Of a stretch of 64,000 bases of DNA, positions 48,301-55,680 are shown in pieces. A program made the position numbers and the translations under genes. Numbering within the stretch: the stretch's first letter is position 1; the number at the start of each line of letters is the position of its first letter. This DNA comes from Hyphobacterium sp. CCMP332 (lineage in GTDB: Bacteria; Bacteroidota; Bacteroidia; Cytophagales; CCMP332), in assembly GCA_014323545.1 (NCBI GenBank), contig CP058647.1:371001-435000 (forward strand). The letters are read 5' to 3'. The notes under the pieces are model-generated. The model worked only from the letters and a program-made list of their open reading frames with translations, did not search any database and was not told the origin of the DNA.

Positions 48301-51146
48301 GGGGAGCCAGAATGAAAGGTGACTTTTTATTTAGTGGTGGAGAAACAGTAAAAATCCTTGTCGGACAAAAAGGTGCTCCCCCTGTAGGTTCAGGAACCAA
48401 CCAATTTGGTGGTGGAGGTGGTACTTTCATAACTGATAACTCTAATAACCCAATAATCATTGCCGGTGGCGGTGGTGGTTCATGGGCCCCGGCTTTTACA
48501 AATATTACAGATGCCCCTGTAACAACCGCCGGTAATTCCGGTGGCGGAACCGGTAGTACCGGTGGAGCCGGAGGAACAGCCGGACAAGGTGGTTCTACAT
48601 CAATATCTGCCGATGGCGGTGGTGGACTACTCGGCAATGGTACAGGTACTGCCGGTGGATTTGCTTTTGTGAACGGCGGAAATGGTGGTATTACGACCGG
48701 AAGTGGCGGAGAAGGCGGCTTTGGCGGCGGTGGTGGTGCCAGCAGTTGGAACAATCGTCGTGGTGGCGGTGGTGGTGGATACTCCGGAGGTGGAGGTTCA
48801 CACGGTGGAACTACAGGTTTCCCCGAAGCTGGAGGTGGTGGTTCCTTTAATGCCGGAACCAACCAGTTTAACCTTGCAGGAGCAAATGTGGATGATGGAA
48901 CTGTAATAATAAGACCTTTATCTTCTGGTGCACCAAATGATGTAGGTATTGTTGGAATTGATTCTCCTGCAGTATTCTGCCCGGGTACCGAAGATGTTTG
49001 GGCAACCATTAATAATTATGGAACAACACAAGTAACTACTGTAACCGTTGACTGGTCAGTTGATGGCGTTTTGCAACCAACGGTCACCTTCACCGGTAAT
49101 TTGGATACTATCGGTGGTACAGGTGCGACTACAGGTCAAATATTGTTGGGAAGTTTTAGTTTCTCCACAAATAACCCATACAATGTCTCAGTATGGACAT
49201 CGAATCCTAATGGAATGACCGATACGGTAGGACAAAATGATACGGCGAGTAGAGTCGTTCAATCGAGCTTACCACCTCCAACAGGATTGGCAGTGAATAA
49301 TTTGTTTTCTACACAAGGAGACATGTCATGGAATCCGGGTGCTTTGGCCAATTCATGGTTATGGGTAAACGTGCCTGCAGGTAATTTACCAAGTGGAATA
49401 GGCACAGCTTCTTCCACACCAAATGTAACCGTAACAGGTTTGACTCAAAATACGTCTTACGATTTCTATGTAAGGGAAGTTTGTCCATCGGGTGATACTT
49501 CCGCATGGGCAGGACCTTTGAGCTACACGACTCCATGTGCGATTTATATTGCACCTTTCTTCGAAGCATTTGATGGTCCCGCCTGGAGTTTGGTGTCTCC
49601 ATTTGACATAGATCAGTGTTGGAATAAAACAACCACGACAGCGCCATTCTGGAGAACAGAAGACCTAACGACTAGTTCAGGGAGTACTGGTCCGGCCGGT
49701 GATGTAAGTGGAACTGGAAAATATGTTTATCTGGAAACCAGTGGTGGTTCTGCAGGTCAAACTTCTGAATTGGAATCTCCGCCGATTGATATTAGCGGGC
49801 TTTCAGCACCTCAGGTTGAGTTTTTCTATCACATGTACGGTGCTACTATGGGTACATTGAATTTAGACGTATTGGATAGTGCGGGTAACTGGGTGAATAT
49901 CTGGACTCTTTCCGGACCTCAACAAAATACAACAACTGATCCTTGGGTCAATGTTGCCGTTCCTTTTAACCCGTCAACCGATACAGTGCAATTCAGATTC
50001 CAGGGTGTTCGCGGAACAAGCTTTACCGGGGATATGGCCGTTGACGAAGTGAGATTAAGAGATGCACCAAATAATGATCTGGCTTTAACTGCAATTAACG
50101 GATTACAAACGGCCTGCGGATTAGGTAGCAATGAGTCCTTTACCGTAGATGTGGAAAACAAAGGTGCCAATACTCAGAATGTCTTTGATATTGAATATTC
50201 TGTCAATGGAGGGGCATACATCATTGGTGCTTCTGCTTCTGCACCTTTAGCATTTGCACAAACACAGACCTATACAATTTCCGGTGTGGATCTTTCAGGT
50301 CCCGGTCAGAAATGCATTGATGTGCGTGTTGTGTTAGCTGGTGATGAAGATTCAACCAATAATGCATTGCCTCAACTTTGTATTTTCAATCAGGCCGTGC
50401 CTACAATTGATTCAATAATCAACGGTGAAGTTTGTAATGGTGGTTCTGTAACCCTTCAGGTATTATTTACAGGAGATAATCTCAACTGGTATGACGATGC
50501 CGCTTTAACTAATCAAGTGAATAGCGGTTCAACATATACAGCCAATTTTACACAAACAACCGTTCTGTACATACAGGCCATTAATTCTAACGGATGTACT
50601 GCTCCAATACAAACCATTACAGCAGAAGTTAACTTCACACCTACTGTGAATTTCACGCAATCTGTAAATAATTGTACAGTGGACTTTACCGGATTGGTTA
50701 GCAATAACACCGATAGCGTGCGATGGACATTTGGTGACCCACTGAATGGAACGAGTACACAAATCAATCCAACTTACATTTACGCCAGTGCTCAGTCATT
50801 TCTAATTACACTTACAGCCTATGATGGAACCTGTTCAAAGGATACCACTAAAGCTGTATTTGTTAATTGTCAGGGTGTAGGTTTAAGCTCGAATAGCTGG
50901 ACCAGGGAAATCAGTTTATTCCCGAATCCAAGTTCCGGTAGTGTCACTTTTGATATCCCTAATACAGAAGAAACAATATTGATATCTGTAATTGATATTA
51001 AAGGCCAGGAAGTATTCAGACAAGAATACAGCGCGGGAAATAAATTTAACAAAGTGATCGACCTATCCTATCTCGATGCCGGGCAATACTTTGTTAACAT
51101 GTATTCGGGTGATCGTTCTGCAGTTAAAAAACTGACGATTGAATAA
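45390..51146 (+). CDS. Giant secreted T9SS protein E with beta-helix and ALK-like glycine-rich domain
   Basis: 1918 residues. Approximate modules: signal peptide 1-27; an N-terminal domain shared with protein B (YNVTLPQQCNPNTGG); CARDB-like 160-265; a right-handed parallel beta-helix 268-700 (short strand repeats such as NNFITSNNDYGLYIIDGENV and DIFHNTIFGEP); CARDB-like; FnIII 812-898; a glycine-rich domain 899-1178 (YEIEVSGAQGFGTFGGRGAR, VKILVGQKGAPPVGSG, IIIAGGGGGS, RRGGGGGGYSGGGGSHGG); CARDB-like 1180-1290; FnIII; MAM-like about 1380-1557; CARDB-like; Ig-like; PKD; T9SS type A sorting domain from about 1832. The glycine-rich domain resembles Pfam ALK_LTK_GRD. Beta-helices can bind or cleave polysaccharide, but no catalytic residues were identified. 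From residue about 868 on, it is nearly identical to protein F. Confidence 0.87.
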   Translation: MKSFYRSKLIILATFLAFFYCPDIFSQAYNVTLPQQCNPNTGGTEIVTFNNVPPNANGDATIVITYRGDLNSTTETIDFFGEGGVLLGTSNIIPAQCTGIDSSTYVVPFATFLNWASDGNVVITAQATTAVNSGLTGCINLSSFCVTVRLEYPVTTAPNDIGVTSLDSPGVFCAGNQNLYARISNYGTNQVNNFTVNWAFNGVLETPIPVTQLLDTVNGTGNTQTSVFLGTKNISNKDTIEVWTSNPNGATDTVTVNDSLYQVLTPSLNGNLVVGSSIGADYANFSSLVTDLNAVGVCGPVNVSVEPGTYNEFINLGPIVGSSSTNTLTIDGGDTSLVNISHDGSTQSSTIKLAGADWVTIKNLTVSSTSTGFDSWGILLMMGADHNTIDSCNIVLPISTNDDRCGILASSSETTDFGEGNNANYTTVSNCVISGGDRNITFEGGTAGSWNVGNKFINNTLRFADDFGFYGDEQDSLVFQGNTISDIQQAINGDGFYSFDFENLTFRENIINVPDWAVYCADLNVDGIGGNSVIANNFITSNNDYGLYIIDGENVDIFHNTIFGEPAIYLDYSFDGLDSLDVRNNIFISNNDNAFEIDVNTGTTGVTSLDNNIYETSGTAFVVWEGTSYPDLITWQGSFPQFNAGSYEGDPIFFAPGDYHVVGPLANNQGSPTPITIDLDGDARSATIPDIGADEYALITDDAGVVSIDSPSVFCPGSFDVYARIANFGINQISSATVNWAVDGVLQSPASFSGLLDTLGGTGSRFGLVLLGNFNFATNNPYLIEAWTTNPNGNADLNSTNDSLETAIQSNLPPPSNINLQAISSSQATLGWTGGSANTWLWGNVLSGQTFIGNGTPVSSASVTVTGLTPKTAYDFYVREVCATGDTSAWAGPFTYTTPFFCPPNAYCFTHCGASGRFGPSQGDCNSAYNGTNLSGQVTVNGGIQEWTIPGGGLYEIEVSGAQGFGTFGGRGARMKGDFLFSGGETVKILVGQKGAPPVGSGTNQFGGGGGTFITDNSNNPIIIAGGGGGSWAPAFTNITDAPVTTAGNSGGGTGSTGGAGGTAGQGGSTSISADGGGGLLGNGTGTAGGFAFVNGGNGGITTGSGGEGGFGGGGGASSWNNRRGGGGGGYSGGGGSHGGTTGFPEAGGGGSFNAGTNQFNLAGANVDDGTVIIRPLSSGAPNDVGIVGIDSPAVFCPGTEDVWATINNYGTTQVTTVTVDWSVDGVLQPTVTFTGNLDTIGGTGATTGQILLGSFSFSTNNPYNVSVWTSNPNGMTDTVGQNDTASRVVQSSLPPPTGLAVNNLFSTQGDMSWNPGALANSWLWVNVPAGNLPSGIGTASSTPNVTVTGLTQNTSYDFYVREVCPSGDTSAWAGPLSYTTPCAIYIAPFFEAFDGPAWSLVSPFDIDQCWNKTTTTAPFWRTEDLTTSSGSTGPAGDVSGTGKYVYLETSGGSAGQTSELESPPIDISGLSAPQVEFFYHMYGATMGTLNLDVLDSAGNWVNIWTLSGPQQNTTTDPWVNVAVPFNPSTDTVQFRFQGVRGTSFTGDMAVDEVRLRDAPNNDLALTAINGLQTACGLGSNESFTVDVENKGANTQNVFDIEYSVNGGAYIIGASASAPLAFAQTQTYTISGVDLSGPGQKCIDVRVVLAGDEDSTNNALPQLCIFNQAVPTIDSIINGEVCNGGSVTLQVLFTGDNLNWYDDAALTNQVNSGSTYTANFTQTTVLYIQAINSNGCTAPIQTITAEVNFTPTVNFTQSVNNCTVDFTGLVSNNTDSVRWTFGDPLNGTSTQINPTYIYASAQSFLITLTAYDGTCSKDTTKAVFVNCQGVGLSSNSWTREISLFPNPSSGSVTFDIPNTEETILISVIDIKGQEVFRQEYSAGNKFNKVIDLSYLDAGQYFVNMYSGDRSAVKKLTIE
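47991..51146 (+). repeat. Near-identical 3.16-kb duplication, copy in gene E (partner 52460-55615)
   Basis: Collinear with 52460-55615 at a constant offset of 4469, with no indels. Differences are clustered: about two dozen, mostly silent, before 48954; none that I can find in 48954-50677 (1,724 bp); a few more in the last 470 bp. Similarity ends exactly at the stop codons. Confidence 0.93.
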
Positions 51147-51172
51147 CAAATCAAGTTTTCAAATTGAATTTA

Positions 51173-51198
51173 AGCCACTCAAAATGAGTGGCTTTTTT
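51173..51198 (+). terminator. Terminator after protein E gene
   Basis: AGCCACTC/GAGTGGCT with a 5-nt loop and six T residues. Confidence 0.85.
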
Positions 51199-51241
51199 AT
51201 TATGAAATTTGTAACTTGAAAGAATAATATAAGTTCGGATT

Positions 51242-54200
51242 ATGAGAAAATATTTACTGTTACTCGTCTTAATTGCCTCGAGTTTATCAATTACAGCTCA
51301 AAATGGCACAGTTCCGGAGTTGATGTATTACAAATTTAACGGTACCGGAATCAATGTTCAAAATCATGCTTCAAGCCCTGTAGGCACTAATCCTGCAATA
51401 ATTAATGGTGGTTTTAGTCAAGGAGGTGCAGGCCAATTTGGTACTGGTCTTGTCGGCACAACAGGAACAGGGACAAGTAATAATGTAAACACTGGTTGGT
51501 CTACGAGTTTGACAGGTTCGTGGACTATATCATTTTACTCTTCCAACATCACTCCTAGCGCAACATTGTGGTATATTTTTGGAGATCCCGGGGCAGGAGG
51601 ATTTCGTTGTTTTACAAACGGTGTAGCTGGGGCAAATAATTGGATTTTAAGAGGTCCCATACCCGATTTGTTAGCGAACGGCGCAGCCACAGTAGCACCA
51701 CACGTAACACATTTTGTATACGACTCCCCAAATGGAATGTTAATGTCATATGTTGACGGAGTCTTGAACACAACAGTAACAGTACCGAATCCTATTACTA
51801 TTTCCGGCGCTGGTCCATTTACTGTTGGAGCCTATAGTGGAAATTCTACATTACCTGCAGGTGGAATCATGGATGAATTTAGGTTTTATAATAGAGCTCT
51901 GGATGCTATGGAAATAGCAAATACCTGGAATATGGAATTGCCACTTAGTTTTGCACCTAACGATGTAGGTATCGTTTCAATCGATTCACCTACAGTTTTT
52001 TGTCCTGGAACTTTTAATGTTTATGCGACAATTCAAAACTTTGGTACAAACCAGGTAACGTCTGCTACTGTCAACTGGTCTGTTGATGGAATTTTACAAA
52101 CTTCTGTTAATTTCAACGGAACACTTGATACAACTGGTGGTACCGGATCAAATACAGCCTCTGTTCTTCTGGGATCATTTGTTTTTGCAAACAATAATCC
52201 ATTCTCTGTTGCTTCTTGGACTACTTTACCTAATGGTGTGGCTGATACTGTTACTCAAAATGATTCAACTATTGCAATTCTTCAATCAAATTTACCGCCT
52301 CCTACTAATATTATGACTTCTGCAATTAGTTCCAGTCAGGCAACTTTAACCTGGTCGGGTGGATCTGCAAACTCATGGTTGTGGTCAAATGTATCACCGG
52401 GAAACCCACCATTTGGTCCCGGAACTGTTGCAAGTACTGCATCTGCAACGGTAACTGGATTAACACCAAAAACAGCTTATGATTTTTATGTCAGAGAAGT
52501 GTGTGCAACTGGTGACACATCTGCATGGGCAGGACCTTTTACATATACTACGCCATTTTTCTGTCCACCGAATGCTTACTGTTTTACACATTGTGGAGCT
52601 AGCGGTCGTTTTGGCCCAAGTCAGGGAGATTGTAATTCTGCCTATAATGGTACCAACCTTTCTGGACAAGTTACCGTAAATGGCGGAATTCAGGAATGGA
52701 CGATTCCAGGTGGTGGACTTTATGAGATTGAAGTTTCCGGTGCTCAGGGTTTTGGAACCTTTGGTGGTCGGGGAGCCAAAATGAAAGGTGACTTTTTATT
52801 TAGTGGTGGAGAAACAGTAAAAATCCTTGTCGGACAAAAAGGTGCTCCCCCTGTAGGTTCAGGAACCAACCAATTTGGTGGTGGAGGTGGTACTTTCATA
52901 ACTGATAACTCTAATAACCCAATAATCATTGCCGGTGGCGGTGGTGGTTCATGGGCCCCGGCTTTTACAAATATTACAGATGCGCCGGTAACAACTGCCG
53001 GTAATTCCGGTGGCGGAACCGGTAGTACCGGTGGAGCCGGAGGAACTGCTGGCCAAGGTGGTTCTACATCAATATCTGCCGATGGCGGTGGTGGACTATT
53101 GGGAAATGGCACTGGTACTGCCGGAGGATTTGCTTTTGTGAACGGCGGAAATGGTGGTATTACGACCGGAAGTGGCGGAGAAGGCGGCTTTGGCGGTGGT
53201 GGTGGTGCCAGTAGTTTTAATAATCGTCGTGGTGGCGGTGGTGGTGGATACTCCGGAGGTGGAGGTTCACACGGTGGAACTACAGGTTTCCCCGAAGCTG
53301 GAGGTGGTGGTTCCTTTAATGCCGGAACCAACCAGTTTAACCTTGCAGGAGCAAATGTGGATGATGGAACTGTAATAATAAGACCTTTATCTTCTGGTGC
53401 ACCAAATGATGTAGGTATTGTAGGAATTGATTCTCCTGCAGTATTCTGCCCGGGTACCGAAGATGTTTGGGCAACCATTAATAATTATGGAACAACACAA
53501 GTAACTACTGTAACCGTTGACTGGTCAGTTGATGGCGTTTTGCAACCAACGGTCACCTTCACCGGTAATTTGGATACTATCGGTGGTACAGGTGCGACTA
53601 CAGGTCAAATATTGTTGGGAAGTTTTAGTTTCTCCACAAATAACCCATACAATGTCTCAGTATGGACATCGAATCCTAATGGAATGACCGATACGGTAGG
53701 ACAAAATGATACGGCGAGTAGAGTCGTTCAATCGAGCTTACCACCTCCAACAGGATTGGCAGTGAATAATTTGTTTTCTACACAAGGAGACATGTCATGG
53801 AATCCGGGTGCTTTGGCCAATTCATGGTTATGGGTAAACGTGCCTGCAGGTAATTTACCAAGTGGAATAGGCACAGCTTCTTCCACACCAAATGTAACCG
53901 TAACAGGTTTGACTCAAAATACGTCTTACGATTTCTATGTAAGGGAAGTTTGTCCATCGGGTGATACTTCCGCATGGGCAGGACCTTTGAGCTACACGAC
54001 TCCATGTGCGATTTATATTGCACCTTTCTTCGAAGCATTTGATGGTCCCGCCTGGAGTTTGGTGTCTCCATTTGACATAGATCAGTGTTGGAATAAAACA
54101 ACCACGACAGCGCCATTCTGGAGAACAGAAGACCTAACGACTAGTTCAGGGAGTACTGGTCCGGCCGGTGATGTAAGTGGAACTGGAAAATATGTTTATC

Positions 54201-55615
54201 TGGAAACCAGTGGTGGTTCTGCAGGTCAAACTTCTGAATTGGAATCTCCGCCGATTGATATTAGCGGGCTTTCAGCACCTCAGGTTGAGTTTTTCTATCA
54301 CATGTACGGTGCTACTATGGGTACATTGAATTTAGACGTATTGGATAGTGCGGGTAACTGGGTGAATATCTGGACTCTTTCCGGACCTCAACAAAATACA
54401 ACAACTGATCCTTGGGTCAATGTTGCCGTTCCTTTTAACCCGTCAACCGATACAGTGCAATTCAGATTCCAGGGTGTTCGCGGAACAAGCTTTACCGGGG
54501 ATATGGCCGTTGACGAAGTGAGATTAAGAGATGCACCAAATAATGATCTGGCTTTAACTGCAATTAACGGATTACAAACGGCCTGCGGATTAGGTAGCAA
54601 TGAGTCCTTTACCGTAGATGTGGAAAACAAAGGTGCCAATACTCAGAATGTCTTTGATATTGAATATTCTGTCAATGGAGGGGCATACATCATTGGTGCT
54701 TCTGCTTCTGCACCTTTAGCATTTGCACAAACACAGACCTATACAATTTCCGGTGTGGATCTTTCAGGTCCCGGTCAGAAATGCATTGATGTGCGTGTTG
54801 TGTTAGCTGGTGATGAAGATTCAACCAATAATGCATTGCCTCAACTTTGTATTTTCAATCAGGCCGTGCCTACAATTGATTCAATAATCAACGGTGAAGT
54901 TTGTAATGGTGGTTCTGTAACCCTTCAGGTATTATTTACAGGAGATAATCTCAACTGGTATGACGATGCCGCTTTAACTAATCAAGTGAATAGCGGTTCA
55001 ACATATACAGCCAATTTTACACAAACAACCGTTCTGTACATACAGGCCATTAATTCTAACGGATGTACTGCTCCAATACAAACCATTACAGCAGAAGTTA
55101 ACTTCACACCTACTGTGAATTTCACGCAATCTGTAAATAATTGTACGGTGGACTTTACCGGATTGGTTAGCAATAACACCGATAGCGTGCGATGGACATT
55201 TGGTGACCCACTGAATGGAACGAGTACACAAATCAATCCAACTTACATTTACGCCAGTGCTCAGTCATTTCTAATTACACTTACAGCCTATGATGGAACC
55301 TGTTCAAAGGATACCACTAAAGCTTTATTTGTCAATTGCCAGGGTGTGGGTTTAAGTTCGAATAGCTGGACCAGGGAAATCAGTTTATTCCCGAATCCAA
55401 GTTCCGGTAGTGTCACTTTTGATATCCCTAATACAGAAGAAACAATCTTGATTTCTGTAATTAATATTAAAGGTCAGGAAGTGTTCAGACAGGAGTACAG
55501 CGCGGGAAATAAATTTAACAAAGTGATCGACCTATCCTATCTCGATGCCGGGCAATACTTTGTTAACATGTATTCGGGTGATCGTTCTGCAGTTAAAAAA
55601 CTGACGATTGAATAA
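51242..55615 (+). CDS. Giant secreted T9SS protein F with LamG-like head and ALK-like glycine-rich domain
   Basis: 1457 residues. Approximate modules: signal peptide 1-20; a concanavalin/LamG-like jelly-roll 21-235 (ELMYYKFNGTGINVQN, WTISFYSSN, GGIMDEFRFYNRALDAMEIA, the usual LamG ending); CARDB-like 238-350; FnIII 352-438; a glycine-rich domain 438-718; CARDB-like 719-830; FnIII and MAM-like to about 1096; CARDB-like; Ig-like; PKD; T9SS type A sorting domain from about 1371. From residue about 407 it is almost the same as protein E, including its glycine-rich domain; notable changes are Trp to Phe in SSWNNRR/SSFNNRR and Arg to Lys at GGRGAR/GGRGAK. LamG-type heads often bind glycans or proteins. 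Confidence 0.87.
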   Translation: MRKYLLLLVLIASSLSITAQNGTVPELMYYKFNGTGINVQNHASSPVGTNPAIINGGFSQGGAGQFGTGLVGTTGTGTSNNVNTGWSTSLTGSWTISFYSSNITPSATLWYIFGDPGAGGFRCFTNGVAGANNWILRGPIPDLLANGAATVAPHVTHFVYDSPNGMLMSYVDGVLNTTVTVPNPITISGAGPFTVGAYSGNSTLPAGGIMDEFRFYNRALDAMEIANTWNMELPLSFAPNDVGIVSIDSPTVFCPGTFNVYATIQNFGTNQVTSATVNWSVDGILQTSVNFNGTLDTTGGTGSNTASVLLGSFVFANNNPFSVASWTTLPNGVADTVTQNDSTIAILQSNLPPPTNIMTSAISSSQATLTWSGGSANSWLWSNVSPGNPPFGPGTVASTASATVTGLTPKTAYDFYVREVCATGDTSAWAGPFTYTTPFFCPPNAYCFTHCGASGRFGPSQGDCNSAYNGTNLSGQVTVNGGIQEWTIPGGGLYEIEVSGAQGFGTFGGRGAKMKGDFLFSGGETVKILVGQKGAPPVGSGTNQFGGGGGTFITDNSNNPIIIAGGGGGSWAPAFTNITDAPVTTAGNSGGGTGSTGGAGGTAGQGGSTSISADGGGGLLGNGTGTAGGFAFVNGGNGGITTGSGGEGGFGGGGGASSFNNRRGGGGGGYSGGGGSHGGTTGFPEAGGGGSFNAGTNQFNLAGANVDDGTVIIRPLSSGAPNDVGIVGIDSPAVFCPGTEDVWATINNYGTTQVTTVTVDWSVDGVLQPTVTFTGNLDTIGGTGATTGQILLGSFSFSTNNPYNVSVWTSNPNGMTDTVGQNDTASRVVQSSLPPPTGLAVNNLFSTQGDMSWNPGALANSWLWVNVPAGNLPSGIGTASSTPNVTVTGLTQNTSYDFYVREVCPSGDTSAWAGPLSYTTPCAIYIAPFFEAFDGPAWSLVSPFDIDQCWNKTTTTAPFWRTEDLTTSSGSTGPAGDVSGTGKYVYLETSGGSAGQTSELESPPIDISGLSAPQVEFFYHMYGATMGTLNLDVLDSAGNWVNIWTLSGPQQNTTTDPWVNVAVPFNPSTDTVQFRFQGVRGTSFTGDMAVDEVRLRDAPNNDLALTAINGLQTACGLGSNESFTVDVENKGANTQNVFDIEYSVNGGAYIIGASASAPLAFAQTQTYTISGVDLSGPGQKCIDVRVVLAGDEDSTNNALPQLCIFNQAVPTIDSIINGEVCNGGSVTLQVLFTGDNLNWYDDAALTNQVNSGSTYTANFTQTTVLYIQAINSNGCTAPIQTITAEVNFTPTVNFTQSVNNCTVDFTGLVSNNTDSVRWTFGDPLNGTSTQINPTYIYASAQSFLITLTAYDGTCSKDTTKALFVNCQGVGLSSNSWTREISLFPNPSSGSVTFDIPNTEETILISVINIKGQEVFRQEYSAGNKFNKVIDLSYLDAGQYFVNMYSGDRSAVKKLTIE
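52460..55615 (+). repeat. Near-identical 3.16-kb duplication, copy in gene F (partner 47991-51146)
   Basis: The second copy of the E/F block. The identical core is 53423-55146. The left edge falls within the FnIII domain before the glycine-rich domain, so the heads of the two proteins differ completely. Confidence 0.93.
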
Positions 55616-55637
55616 ACACTGCTAGTAGACATAATAA

Positions 55638-55666
55638 AACCTCCTCAGAAATTGAGGAGGTTTTTT
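55638..55666. terminator. Bidirectional terminator between gene F and parC
   Basis: AACCTCCTCA/TGAGGAGGTT with a 5-nt loop. T runs flank it on the plus strand (TTTTTT) and more weakly on the minus strand. It lies between convergent genes. Confidence 0.85.
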
Positions 55667-55680
55667 ATAAATAGAATATA

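Noticed and set aside
48085..48925. Glycine-codon-rich DNA as a possible simple-sequence or CRISPR-like repeat
   Set aside because: The repetition is at the amino-acid level with varied codons; there are no regular repeat-spacer units.
48275..49009. A 244-codon proline-rich antisense frame, repeated at 52744-53478
   Set aside because: It is the mirror image of the glycine-rich domain (Gly codons read in reverse as Pro). It has no start context, and its duplication follows from the E/F duplication.
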